DNA from: Sinohyriopsis cumingii
Taxonomy: Eukaryota; Mollusca; Bivalvia; Unionida; Unionidae
Direction: 5' to 3'
Length of the DNA: 64,000 bases
Assembly: GCA_028554795.2 (NCBI GenBank)
Contig: CM068826.1
Coordinates: forward strand, 105,996,602-106,060,601
Within the stretch, counting starts at the first letter, position 1. Every line of letters begins with the position of its first letter. The translations under genes and the position numbers were made by a program. Under the pieces are notes generated by a model, which was given only the letters and a program-made list of their open reading frames with translations, was not told the DNA's origin and did not search any database. Below are positions 10,501 to 25,500 of the stretch, in pieces.

Positions 10501-13500
10501 CATCAATAAAGTGGACCTGATTTACTTTTTATGACCCCCATCAAGCATGTGCAAGAGAGGTATATTGAGAGAGAGAGAAAGAGAGAGAGAGAACAGGACA
10601 GAGTTATCTATGTTATTGCCCTTATCAATTAATGAACACCTTTTAAAAACAAATCTTCCAAATCATATTTTATGTCATACCAGTGCTGTCAGCTAATTGT
10701 CAAATAGAATCTGCAAATTCATTTATGGGGGGGGGGGCTTGAATATTTCCTCAGCTTTATACCCCAGAATGACGGAGCATACATTAGAAAAATTGTTTAA
10801 CTGCATTGTGCATTCCTCTTTATTTACTATAGGTACATGTACCTACAAGCATACAAACATGCAGAAATTTATCTGTATAGTTGTACATGAAGGGGTTACT
10901 TTGATATTCTTTCTCAGTAAATGATATTTCATAAAAGTGCTTCTTGTACTGGTTAGTAATGTGTCATAGTTTTGCCTTGGTTTCCATACTACAGTGTATT
11001 TCCAAGATCCACTTTGAGCAAATTTTTGAAAGCAGCATTTAAATAAGAAGCGAAAAGTCACACCTTTTTTTTAATCAGATATGCACAAAACATTTTTAGA
11101 CTTAGGCAGTGCTGGTGACTACAGAAAAAATCACAATCCCAGACTCAAATTCAGCACACCTGGACTACAGTTATACACCTCAGTCCAGTAAGGTGGGAAC
11201 AACACCAATCAACTGTTCAATCACAAGTGCGTGCTTATTATTGTCTTTCAATCGATCTATTTCATTGCTAAAATTGACTGCATGAACAGTGCTAAAAAAA
11301 TCTGATAGCCAGATGCCCAGGGCTCCTCTGATGTCCTGCATTCTAAGAAAGATGCCTGTCAGGCTTGTCGAATAAATCTAATTTACATGAGAAAACTTTG
11401 ATCGCACTGATGAAATGGAGACGTTTTTTTTTTTTTTCAGGATGCTGACCTGCCATAACACAGTGTGTTGTACTAAAATCATGATCTTTACTCCCACAAG
11501 CCATGACGTGGATATGTCTTGAAAAATATGATTTTCAATAATCTTTAGGAACAGAAGAAAAAATAACACTTCATTATATGCCTCTTACATGTAGCATGTA
11601 TAAATGGTAAACAGTCATGATTGGAGAATTCATACTTCAGATAAGGTTTGAAAAGAGACAGTACATTACTGTAATTATCCAAGAGCTGATGCAGTAGTTT
11701 TCCTGGGGAAACAAGTTCATCTGGCATCAGAAGGGGTTCTTTGTCCTCTCTTCTGTGCTCTGGCCACTGGCTTCTGCCTCCAGCAATTTGATAAATTTTA
11801 CCACCTTGGCCCAATAAGATCCCCCTTCACCGCAGACTGTGGCGTCATAAGTGGGTATTATGGCTGGGGCATGGGTTTGCATCCTGGTCAAGACTTTGGA
11901 GCTTAAGGCTCATTCCTGTCAAATCTCATGCTGGGAGGAAAAAAAACTCCCAATATTTGAGGTTGTTCCACTCCTACATCCTGATTTCATAATATCTCCC
12001 GATTTTTGCAGAAAACTCCAGATTATTACATTCTGTCTGTCAATTTTCATTTCTCCTAAAAAAAAAAATCATACATAGATATTTCTTATGCAATCCACAG
12101 ATGCCATGTATTGTTGATAAGAAATAATTATCACACTACATAGAATGTTTTTTTCGATCAATAGAATGTTACATTTAAACATTTTTCATGTCAATTTATG
12201 ATTTTTTAACCTTGATTTTGACACCTAATCCAGCCAGATATCTTTAAAATTGGCAAAGTTATGTTATTTCAAAATCTACAAGACATTTTGCTTTACAACT
12301 CCAAAGTTACTTAGTGTTAATAATAATAATAATAATGACCTTATTTAAAGAGGGTAACCCAATTAGTTAAAAACTAATCTACCTTGAGGCCCTCAAGTTG
12401 AGGACTCTATGCTCCCAAAGTTACCTAGTGATGAAAAGGTTAAAACCGTACAACAATACAAAAATCTGAAAATAAACCACAAAAAAATTTAAATCACAAC
12501 AATAAAATTGTCAGCAATTAATTTCAATCCCAAGAATGATCATTGTGATACTATAGCATCTCCATTCCCACCAAAGAATCTTACACTAGTGAACACTTGG
12601 CATTACTGGGCCATATATATAGATGGTAATTACTATCATTAAATTGAAAGAAGGAATGAAGAAACATTCCATGCAGCTTATATGCCCTCAAAAACCTAAT
12701 TCAGAAAAAATAATTTTGTTGTATAGTAAACAATGTTAAATGCCATTTGAGTTGAGAATAAACAAATAAAGTGGGATATAAAATGTGGGAAAAGTAGTTG
12801 CCACATATACAGTAGCTTGAGACCATATTTAGGGACTGCTAGTTACAACAAAATAAGACATCATTTATTTGCCAACCAATTGCTGCTGCTTATTTAACAC
12901 ACACTGTAGAACATGCTTTCTTTGAATTATGATGGAGGGCCAGTTATTTTCACAAGATGATAGCAGTGATAAGGATTAACTGTTAATTAGTCATGCTGGC
13001 TTTCTTGCTTGTTTAGAGGGCATGTTCTGGGAGGGAAATAAGATGCGTCACAGGGAGGGGGGTAAACTATGCAACGCACGTCAACGCCGAAATATGATTG
13101 GCTCAAAAAGGTTATACTTATTGTCACATGAGCTCAGACTTATCTCAGCAGTAAAAATTCCCGAAAATTGCACGCTTTGGAGCCTGTAACTTTTTGGTAC
13201 AATGCATGAAAGTCAATGATGGATTGATGAATAGAAAAATATTTCAGGAGTAAATCAAGCCATATAGTATGGTTGTGTGCCTTTAAAGATGGAAACTGTA
13301 GAAGGAAATCAAGGGTCATGGGTGGAACCAAGTATTTGGAAGTTACATACCTTCTCTCATATAGTATGATAGAGAAGGTCCTATGTCAGAACGGGTCATG
13401 GGGGTAATCTGAGGTACTTTTGTCACTCTGTATGATTTTTTCCCCTCTGATTATTGTTTTTTTCAAGCTTACGTCGAGCACCTATGCGTTAAAGCATAGC

Positions 13501-16500
13501 CACTTAGCTGATGTGCTAGCAAACTTAAACGTTAAATCGAGTTATACCTGCATGAAATCGATATGAAAGTTATTTATTTTCTCAGAAATTGTGAGTATTA
13601 AAATCATTATGTCTTTAATCTGCTGAAAGATGATAAAACTAATGCATTGACGAAATTTGAGCTGGTACTAGCAGTTTCGATTGCTAGTCGCACGAGCACG
13701 CAATCTCACAACCATTATTTTCATATATTGTAGGAAGAAAAATAATTAAATGAAAGTTGTATACTGGTTATAATAAAAATACAAAAATGAAAGCACAAGA
13801 TTCTCTATATTTATTCCGAGACCTACTTCCCGAGTTTTGTTGTATCACATGACTACTACATTGACATGTGCTCTCTTATGCAGGGAGCATACGAAGCAGG
13901 GAACCAGACTACACTACTTGATGACTCAGACTGGCAAAGCATCTTGTAGCTGTTCTCGAAATAAATATGTTGAGAATTATATGTTCTTTCTGGTTTTTAC
14001 AAAAGGTATCAGACTTTCATTTAATATAATTGAAAGTTTGTACAACAACATTAAAAAGGAGGTTGTTGTTGATATCACATGACTATTGGACTTACGATGT
14101 CGTTTTTTGAGAGTTGTGAAGTCATGTGACTATTAATGCAAATGGCGAGTACCTGGTCAGGTTTCATCGATGCCGAGTTTCATCTAGTCTGTCAGCAGAT
14201 GAAAGATATAACAAATATTATACTTGACATTTTTTAGAAATTAAATAATTTTCCTATCGATTTCATGCAGATATAAGTCGATATAACATAGTTTAAATTT
14301 CCTAGGCCCGCTGGCAGGCTATCTTACTCCATCCTAAATGTCTGAATGTGAAAAAATGGGCTTGGAATATTCAGAGAAACCCGGATTTGAAAAATGTTGA
14401 ATCTCTGAGCTGAACTTTGGTGCGGAACTATTACACAGTGACATGTAGCTTGAAGCATTGGTTTCAGATCTTAAATAGAACGCAGGAGAAATGGGAAATT
14501 GTCATACCTTTTATTATATATTAAGAAACGATAAGAGCCCATGTATCAATACAGGTTTTGGGACTGGTTTATTGAACTACAAAAAGGCAAATTGATTTTA
14601 CAGAAAATTCAATCCTTGTTTACACAACAATATATAATTTTGAAGGTCTTTGTCAAAATTTAAATAAACCTTTTTGTAAATGTCTTTTAATGATGGAATT
14701 TTTAACCAAATCGTCTTAAGGAGTTTTGGTTGGTTGAAAAATCTTGTTTGAGATTTTATTGGCACACATAAATTCAGGGTTAAACTTTTTTCGTTACAAG
14801 ACAAGATTCTAATACTTTGCATTTATTGTTTTTTTTATACTTTGTTTAACATGCATATATATTGCTCTAGAATTCTTTACAATTAAAGGTTTGAAAGGAA
14901 ACAAAATAATTTATGCACATTATATTGTTTCCACGTAGCAACATAATGCAGGTCAGCAAAGTAAAGTTAGGATTTGTATTCTGTACATTGAAATGGCTTA
15001 AAATGCCAGTTTATAGGAATATAGTCAGATTTGTTTCGTGTGACTCATTTTGTGGTTTATTACATGATTATCTTTTCTGACATATGTTTTCGAGAGTCTT
15101 GAAAGAGAAACATCTTCAGATTTGGAAAATGCATGTTTTATAATCCAAAATGTTCTTTAATTCCATTCAGTAATGGTCATATGTTCACGTGAAAAAATTA
15201 ATTTCATCCTGGAAAAAATCTGGAAAAGACCTGGAAATTTATATTTAGAAAAGTGTGGGAACCATGTACTGATTCTCCGCCATTTAGCTCTGTTTCATGT
15301 AAGAGAGATCAATCTGCCAGAAGCAAGCTTGACAACTGCATCATCCAGGATAGGAGGCAATCTGCTTCTAGGGCTTATGATGCAGAGGGAGTATCTTCTG
15401 TGATTGGGGAAATCTATTGATCTTTGCCATCACCCACTGAGCAGCAGATTTCCGTTTCTCCCTTTCTGGGGAAAGATTCTGTTCAGTGTCCACTGCTGAG
15501 GGTTATAGTGAAGCCTTTTCATACTTCAGACACTCTCAGATTCTAGAGGGTTTCTGCCATTGGGTGAGACACTCTATTCTGAGCTTCAGAGACCGGTGTC
15601 TAGCTCTCTGATTCCTAGATGGAATCTTTCATGTGTTTTTTTTTTCTTTTCTAGACATTATAAAAAAAACAACGATTATAGACCTTTTCAATTAATCTTC
15701 TTTCAAGAACCTTAGTTTTAAGACTGTTTTCCTGCTTTCCTTGGCATCAGCAAGGAGAATTGAGCTTTGTGCCTTGTCAATGCAAAAGGCTTGTTTATGG
15801 TTCATTAGTAATTTTGACTTGGTTTCTCTTCTTTACCAAGCTGGGTTTCTGACTGTGAATGAGCTCCACTTCCTACTGAGATGCCCAGTCTCAGCCATGT
15901 CTGTACCGAAGATGATCAAGATGAGTTTCTTTGCCCAGTTTCATTAGGTGTCTTCTAAAGGCTGAAAGAAGGGCCAGAAAGTCATTTTCTGCCTACAAAG
16001 GGTTCCTCAGATATTTTAAAAGTCTAAAATAATTTCCAGATTGATTGTCAAGAGAGCTTCAAAGTTCCACACTGAGAAGGACCTTTCTTTCATGAGAATT
16101 AGGGTTATTGGTACATCTTGACTCTGTTTAAATCACTTGTCTTTGGGTGATAAATGAGAGCTGCTTTCTTGCAGTCTCACACTCACTCATTGGATGTCAA
16201 GGTGGTCTAAGGTGCTCTTGTCTGCAAATCTCACCTCCGTTCATGTTGGTTTAAGTCTTGGCTCTGCCAATGTGGGCATGCAACAAAGCTTGTCAGTAGA
16301 TTTGTGTGGGTTGGTTCTTTTTGGGTTCTTCTTCCACCAGATATAATGGCTGCCATGTATAGCCATTGATGTGCTGAAAAATGGCATTAAACCCACAAAA
16401 CCATAAAGCACAAACCTCTCATCATTTATTTTCAATCTTTGGTACATCAGATTGAAGGGATTTTATCATTGGGTTCAATAGTGATGCCATGACATGTAGC

Positions 16501-19500
16501 TCAACCTTATACCTCCAGCTTGTAGTAGTGAACAATCTTGCTGTAATGTAAGTACAGTGGCATTCTATGCCAGAATCATTGAGGCCTTCAGCTTCCCTCC
16601 TCACTGGTATCTTCAGCAATGCAATAGTAGCAGGTAATGTACTTCTCTTAAACTTTTGTTCTTTGGTGGTGGGGGTGAAATTATTTTAATTATGTAACAC
16701 TTACCTGACTTACCTGCTATGATTGCATTGATTCCCTTCTCCTCTCCCGCTATGATGTCCTGTACTTGGCATCCAACCCCAAAGAAAATTATATTTTGCA
16801 TGTTAGCTGTGAATGAGGAATCTGCCTCGGATCATGTTCTTTTGAATTCTGGCCCAGATCCAATACTAAATAGAGAAGGGAATAATTAACTTGGACTGGG
16901 GATCTCAAATCCCAGAAAAAGAAAGCAGTGGGATAATAGCAGGTAAGTATTAAATCATTAAAAATAGTTTTACCTCTCTAGGGAAGATGCATGTTAACAG
17001 GAATACATATGCTTACTTGCACATGAAAAGTCAACCAACCTGAAATTGTTGAAATTAAGTCATCTATATCATTGTTTGTCAGGTTCTTTTTACATCCACT
17101 GGTCATAGACCGTAGACCAGAAGAGCATATGTCCATCAGCATAATGGAGCCACTGTAGCTTGAGTGGCATAATCCAAGATTGCAGGTTCACTGCCTATCC
17201 AGCCCAGGGTATTTCGCCTTGGTGTGTGTCCATGGGAGAGGCACTTAGCTCACGGCCACATTAGTTTTATCTCTATTGGTTATAGGTCAGAAGATACTTA
17301 TAGTATGGTACATCATCACTCATCTGTCCATCCTTTAACACAAATGGTGCCAGTCATACATCCAAAAGGACGGTTTTGGTTGTTGTATTGAAAATCTTGG
17401 TGTAACTATTGCCCCTGAACAGATGATGATATTGATCTGTTTATTTTATGATGTATGCTTGGTCCTAAATGAAAATGGTGCCAGTCAGATATCTGATATA
17501 TTCACTACAGCAATTAATGTGAAAATCTTGTCATCACTGATGAATATCAGAGATTGTTTCATACTCAGCACTTGAATGGAAGAAATGGTCTTATCTTGAA
17601 TTCCTGGAAATTCTTTTTGGCTAGTCGACTGTATAATATTGTTATACCTGGAATCATGAAACTTTGTGAGAGGATGCATCTGGATGAGTCCTATACCATC
17701 TAAAATAACAGGTCACTCTGACCCATATTTCAAACTTCACTAACTTCGGTTCTATTTGAGGATTTTACTGTTGAAACCTTAATAAACTAGATGACTGTAT
17801 ACATCTCTCCTAAGACCGCTCCAGTGGCCTAAGTGGTTAGATGGTTAGAACATCTGGCTCTAATGTCAGAGGTCGCAGGGTTCAAACCCTGGCTGAATGA
17901 TACCAAAGACTTAGTAAAATGGTAGTAGCAGCTGCCTTGTTTGTCACTCAGTATTAAGAGGGTAGTGATGGACTGATTGGCATGGTGTCAGGATAATGTG
18001 ACTGGGTGGGACATGATGCTACATGTCTGTGGCATGATGCCTAAGTGCCAGACATCACTATAAACTGCTAGACATGACTATAAACTCACACTGCAGATAT
18101 TGTAGCAATATGACTGGAAACTTATTAAAGCGATGTTAAAAATCCAAATCACACACACACATCTCTCCCAGAATGGGTCATGGTGACCAGTATTTCACAT
18201 AATACTTGCTTATATTAAGTCTTCATATTTAGCTGATAACTACATAGGTTTCAGGCATACAGACTATCCAGTCTAGAATATGGATGCAACTTGATGAACA
18301 CTATTCCCTCATTTCATTAGTAGGTCCTTATGTCCCATATTTTATGCTTCATTGGTGTGGGTTAAGTTATATGTTTGCTGTTCATTTCTCAGGCACTGTT
18401 CTTTCTAGAATTATGAAAATGATGATGATGTGCATCACTGTTACTACCACGGTCTTGCAGCAAAAGAATTTCTTAATGATCTTTATTTAATCTGTTACTG
18501 GTTTTGTACTTGTCTTATGACCACAAGAGTATGTGGCATGAGATATGCACACTGTCCAGCCTAGAATCATGAAACTTTGGGAGTGAATAAATCTTGTCAA
18601 GTTGTGCTGCTTCCTTTTGCAAAATGAAGTGTATGTGAATTACATTTGACTGTTGAAATTTTGTGTTAGAAGTTAATTTAGGTGGTGTTAATATTTCAGC
18701 TATGACGCTTGATAATTGGATGCATCTCTTACTGTGACTCCTTTAAAACCCAAGAAGATTACTGTGACAAGTATTTTATGTTTTACCAACATGTTAAAGT
18801 ATTGAAGCTTGAGAATTCAGTTTATTTTCTTGGTGTTGGGGCAGTTTAAGTTAACAAACCATGTTGGCTTGTTGTTTCATAATAAATTATTATTACTAAA
18901 ATATCAATCATTGATTAAATACGTACATTTACTTTTTGAAGTTTGAGTACAGGTGATGTAAAAAAGTTGCATCCCACAACTTGAAGATGACAAATATTTA
19001 TAATAAAACTCATATTAAACAAAGGTTTAGAAAGTTTGTAATTTTAGACTTGACTCTCTTCACAGTTTCAAAGTTACACCACAGAACTCGTACAATGCTG
19101 GTAGGCCATTGATGACTCAGGAAGAGTTTGAGTCTGATGTATACAACATGGACCATGACAACAGAGGCATGGCCATCATAATCAACAACAAAACTTTTGA
19201 ACCACACTTAAAGCTGCCTGAAAGAGCAGGAACAGATGTAGATGGCATGGCTCTGCTTTCTGCTTTCAAGGCAATGGGATTTGATGTTAAGCGACATGAC
19301 AATGTGACAGTTAAAGAAATGGTGTCAATTTTATCCACAGGTAAAATAGCTTTGAAGAAAAAAGGAATCTTGTTTTTTCTTTACACCTCTTTGTTCCCAC
19401 ATTTGTCACAGATTCATTGGATTTGTGTCGATGTAATATGTCCTTACGTTTAGTCTTGATATGCTACTTGACTTATCTTGTAAATTACATCAATAATAAT

Positions 19501-22500
19501 GAAAGCTAGACATTTTGTAACAAAACATTTACTGTATATGGACAACTGAATGTTTTTAGAACACTTGCTTTTAGCCATTTATTAAACAAATATCACCAGC
19601 TTACCTTGAAATGGCAAGCATGCATCAAAACAATCTTTGACAAGTAGACCTTATAGTGATTTGAAACATTTTATTGTCAGATGGTAAGTATGTATTGTTA
19701 CAACTATCCTAATTTTTAAGAAATCCAGGTGGCTATGATTAGAGAGATAAGTGTCTTATATATTCAAACATACAAGTAAAGAATATTGTGAGTCATATTT
19801 TATTAACAAATATCACATAAATCACCTTGAAATGGCAAACATGCATCAGAAAAGATATATACTCTGGTGAGATTACAAAGTATAGAACTTGGAGAACATA
19901 AATCATTATGAACTGAACACAACTGTCTCTCTCTGTCTCTGTCTCTCTCTCTTTTTTGCCTGTGGGCAAGTACCTTGTAGACTTGAGCCAGCCTGAACTA
20001 AATTTGAGCTTCAGAGCTTTGGATGATTTATAAGGTTGTTGTTTGGGTTTAATGCTAAACACTTTTAAAATTGCATTGGATAGGTATTTGTTGCAGTAAC
20101 AACCTAATTCCACCCACCTGATCACATTATCTGTTCCATTAATGAATTCTAAGATACAACCTAATTCCACCCACCTGATCACATTATCTGTTCCATTAAT
20201 GAATTCTAAGATACAACCTAATTCCACCCACCTGATCACATTATCTGTTTCATTAATGGATTCTAAGATACAACCTAATTCCACCCACCTGATCACATTA
20301 TCTGTTCCATTAATGGATTCTAAGATACAACCTAATTCCACCCACCTGATCACATTATCTGTTTCATTAATGGATTCTAAGATACAACCTAATTCCACCC
20401 ACCTGATCACATTATCTGTTCCATTAATGGATTCTAAGATACAACCTAATTCCACCCACCTGATCACATTATCTGTTTCATTAATGGATTCTAAGATACA
20501 ACCTAATTCCACCCACCTGATCACATTATCTGTTCCATTAATGGATTCTAAGATACAACCTAATTCCACTCACCTGATCACATTATCTGTTCCATTAATG
20601 GATTCTAAGATACAACCTAATTCCACCCACCTGATCACATTATCTGTTCCATTAATGGATTCTAAGATACAACCTAATTCCACCCACCTGATCACATTAT
20701 CTGTTTCATTAATGGATTCTAAGTTACAAGTATGATCAATAATAACAAAGTCTGTGTATTACAAAATGTTTACACTTAATGTACAATATCAGCTCAACAC
20801 AGTCTATCAGACTTATTTAAGAATTATAATTTTTCACACACACACACATGCATGTATGCAAATATATTGGACACCTTATCAGGTCAGCACAAAACACTTG
20901 TGCAGATTTTCATTATTACTTGGTACTATTAACTGCTAAAATTTGGGGTGACACTTCAAGGTACAATGCTGTCATAATTTTCATGAATTTAAATTTGCAT
21001 TTGTTTTTCTGTTTTATTCAGAGTGCCAAAATATCATGCAATTACGACTGTGTTAAATGTAAAAGCTGAAAATTTTATTTATTTAAAAAAGGTGAAGCTT
21101 AGACATATGTAGGGATTTTTCCATCTAAACTTGAGCTTAACTATGAATAAATTGGTCATATGATGCCACAAAGTGTAGTCCCAGGTAGGAACTGCAGGTT
21201 GACCTTGAGACTAATTACTGCTGTCACCGATTGGATGAAATTGTTATAATGTACATTAATGTATTTGTGTAGGAGTTGAGCAGACTATTTTAGAGCAGTA
21301 GATAAGGCATGTGTTTGTGTAATGGGATTGTGGAAATCATCTCATTGTATTACAGAATGAAATTTTTTGTTGTAATGTTTCTCTCTCTCTCTCTCTCTCG
21401 TATTGTAGTTAGATATATGCCAGGAACTCGGTATCAGTTATATCAGTTTCCTGGACACTTTTGCCTGATATGTCATGCAGTTTTATGAGTGCATTCATGT
21501 TTATCACTTATGTTAACACCCATAAAATGTAAATTGTAGTTTTCTTGTTATACTGGCTATGCCAAGTTGAATTATGTACTGTACAGGTGAAGTTGGTGAG
21601 ATGTATTATTCAATAAAATTTTATGTTGGTTCCTTCTTATCATAAAGATATTTGTATTATAAACGTAAAAGAAGAAAAAAATAGTTTAATTTTTGTTTAT
21701 TATGCTAATGAGAAATTGTACATGGGATACGTATCAGAACCTGTGCTGTTTTGTTACACTTTGTTCCAGTGTTAATATGCTTTTTCTATTTAAAAAAATG
21801 AAAATTTGATGAATGTTGTCACATTCACAGCAGGGAGTAAAACATATCATTAGATCTTTAAAAAAATAAAATTGCATGAAGTTCAGCAGAAATAAGAATA
21901 TTAATGCATTGGTAGTTTATGATAAAACTTAAATTTAGATTTATTATGCAAAATATTGAATAAGGTAATCAGGTTCACAAGGCATTGGTATTGTGTTAAT
22001 TTATTATCAAAATTTTAATTGGCATTATGTATTATATGTCATCTTTGTTACAACTAGTGAATGTTTAAATTTAAGTCAATGGTCATGTCTTTCAAATACC
22101 AAACAGTACGCAAATTCCTTCAGAAAGAGAATGCATTTAATAAATGTCTGAACATATGTTTCTTTTTCATTCAAGTGCGAATGCAGTCTTTTAAAAACTG
22201 GTTTGACATCTTTCCAAATCACATGAACATCAATGGAAATTGGTGTAAGTTACTTTATGGCAGGATTTAGAACTAACACGCCATCCTTCCCAAATGGCAT
22301 GTGATAGAAGTGGACACTGATAGTCACTGTTTTGTGTTGGCAATTGTGTTGGCTTTTTAAACAGCAGGCAGTAACACTAACCAACCAGCCATGTACTGCC
22401 GTCACCTGGGGGAGCTAAACTTTACCATCATTGACTTTCTCATGAAGGTAACATTGACAAGTTTATGCACCACAAGCTAGATGTTGCAGTAATATCTTTG

Positions 22501-25500
22501 GCTAGCAAAATGGACTCCATCTCTATGCACTAGCAAGAAAGTAAGTCACATGATGTGGACCTAATGCTGCTGATTGCAGGTAAAATGAGCCACAATGTGT
22601 GGATAAAAAAACCTATGCAACATGGTATTTAATCACAAAAAGACCCCAAATAGAAGCACATCATCTACAGTGATGGAGTTTGAATGAAGCCATTGTTACA
22701 TTGCAGGGAGGAGGCTGTTAACACTTCATCCAGAGCCTCAAGTATGAAATGTCAGTGGTTCAGGAGGTGTTTCAAATCTGGCCAAGATTCACATGAATGG
22801 AGATGACTGTAAGGCTTTCCAGGAATTAGAAGACTGGCCTTCTGTGACAAGGCACTAACCAATGGCACATTGAGAAATCACTGCTATCTTATAAGCAAGT
22901 ACCACAGTGTTGCCCATATAGCTTGTAACCTCAAGCAGCTTATCAATCCAGAAAAAAATTAAGGTGCCAGTTGTGCTGCAAAACCTGTATGGCTGCAACA
23001 GTCACTTTATTAATCAACGCGATTGGAATAGCCTCAACAGAGAACATCAGAACCATGGAAAAGTTCATTGTGTTTTCACTAGATCAGTGCAGTTTATTGT
23101 CATCCTCCAGTTTATGAGCATTAGCCTCAGCAAGTTGCTGGCCAGTATGCTAAATTAGGTTTTACACATCACAGCCAAGTTCATGATCTTCTGTTTTGCA
23201 AGGCCATCTACCAGTAGGAATATAATTGGGAGCAATTTGAGGACACACAGCTTACATAAATCGAGACCTTCTACAGCTAATTCAGCCATGCCTGCATAAC
23301 TGGAAAAAAACTACATGTGGAAGATGTTTTCCTGCCAGAATGTGGGAAACTTTCACAATCTCACCCACAAGACCTACATACTTCTGCCAGCAGAAATATT
23401 TGAGGCATTTTGTGATGCATCAGTCAAGATCTGTGATCAGGAACCAGCTCCCTATTGCTATTCATCTGGTTTGAGTTGGAATGCCAGCCTGAAGAAGACT
23501 GGTATTAAACATGAGCAGCTGACTGACATCAACATGTACCAAGGAAAGTCATAGCTGCTTTTCAGTGGTGAGTGGGTATAATGTGAAAATGAACAACCCA
23601 GTGTGCCCTGACTACAACATCAAAAGCCAAACAGCTGCATAACTTCCCTCTAAACCAAATAACCTTTATGGCTGGGTCATGATTCAGAGTCTACCAGCAG
23701 GTAGTTTTAAGTTGGTCAACCCAGCGGCACTCAATTCAGTTGCAGTGAGCATACTAAAGACCTACATTCTTGAGGAAGACCTTGAATTTCCTGAGGAGCT
23801 TCATGGCATTCACAATGACTACATATTGGTTCTTGAATCACTGTGCATCACAGAGAATTCACTGAGTAAATATTAGCGCTGTTTAGTAAATTAATAGGGG
23901 AGTTGGGAGGGTTAAGTTCACTGAAGCACTAAGATGGTCCTCAGTCTGCAAACAAAATAGAACTATGGCCCATTACTGGAACCTCCAGCTCAACCTAGTG
24001 TTGAGCTGGAGGTTCCAGTAATGGGCCATAGTTCTATTCTGCATGTCACCAAGGTCTACTAGGCATTTGATATTGACCACAGTTTACGAAGCTTACATCC
24101 AGTTCAGCATAGAGCTGGAAAAAAACACAGCCTGGGTAGTTTGCTTGGTTTTGGAAGTTAGATCTATGATGTGGCCTTCTTCATGGCCAGTATTTTGTGG
24201 GACTTTGATGGCTTCTTGTTCGTAGTGTTTTCATGACTGTTCTCTTGGTCTACAAATGAGCAGCTACCACTCAAACCTGATGGCTCAAAAAACTATGTTG
24301 GCTATTGTAATTTTGCTGCACAGGAGGGTGCCTGTAAATTTTGGAAAGTTTAGGCTCAGTACTATCCTATGGATCATTATATGTTTCTCCACTGGTTACC
24401 AGGAAGTAGTCCTGCTGAGCTTTGCCAACCTGTTGGTAAGCCATTTCAGCATGCTGCTTGGTGTGAAGCCTCCTGTTGAGGTAATTTAAATGCAAGGTGT
24501 GCGTGCAACTGAACTCAGACTGCACAGCTTGGAGCTCTTCCATAGATATGTCGTATTGAATAAGTTCCTTGTTGGCTCTTGTTTTATATAATGGAGAGAA
24601 GAGGAAGTTTGAGCCAAAGAATGCTTGGATGTTAACAATTACCCCATTCAACTATCATACCAATGGCACTGCCATTAACCAGTGAATAATGCTCTTTTTA
24701 ATTTGCTCCTATGTCCAAAGCTCAGCACTCAGTTGGTTGTGGTCTTTGCAGCATCTTTGAGGTCTAAGCAGCCAAGGTTGTATGGTTTCATAATTCACAA
24801 GCATTTGGCAATCAGATACATAAAACATAAAATGATCTGATATTATTTTGCATTCATACAGCCATTGCTGTACTTGCCTAAGCAAGTCTTTTACCAGAAG
24901 CAACTCTGCCTCGGTGTTTAACCACAGCAACTTGTGTCTCTTCTTGAGATTGTTGTGCTGACACCTATGTTTTCAGTTCTTATGATGGATCAGTCTGTGG
25001 GTTGAACATGGCTCACATTTGCTGTGTACAGGTCAAGCAGAGATGACCCCAATGAATCAGTCATCCTAGCCCACAGTTTAGCATCTTATATGGCATAGGT
25101 TTTTGAAACTTGTTAGTCACTTGTTGCCTTTAGACCCACATTGGTAAGAGGCCCTTCACCCCTCCAGAAGCCACTAGCTCAGACAGGTGATCGCATTGAT
25201 GAGCAAATATTTTAATAGTTGCTGTCATGCTTTCTGTCTTGGTTGCCAACCCATTAGTAGGTCTTCATTATCATGCTCACTCAATGCTTCCATGGCTCTC
25301 AGGAAATTTTGGGTATGGTTCACTGATCACATGACTTTAAGTAACAAGTCACTAAACCACAAGTGTGATGGTGTAACTAGCAATGCACAGAATGCAAAGC
25401 TATTACATCATGTACCATTTTATGTGGAAACAAAATGGTAGAACACTGGCAGATCTTTGTGCAGAAGGAGCTTGCAGAAACTTTCCATGTTAAGAAACTC

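Noticed and set aside
17130-17300. Third SINE-like phrase (GGTTCACTGCC, GGCACTTAGCTC)
   Set aside because: Vaguely similar to a SINE body, but only one copy was seen here and no head, tail or target duplication could be defined.
17815-17895. tRNA gene
   Set aside because: The A- and B-box-like motifs belong to SINE family B; a second identical-style copy with the same body occurs at 55.7-56.0 kb.
19793-20735. 258-codon (-) and 197-codon (+) open frames
   Set aside because: Both are by-products of the 57-bp minisatellite, whose length is a multiple of three. The translations are the same 19 residues repeated, with no splice or start context.
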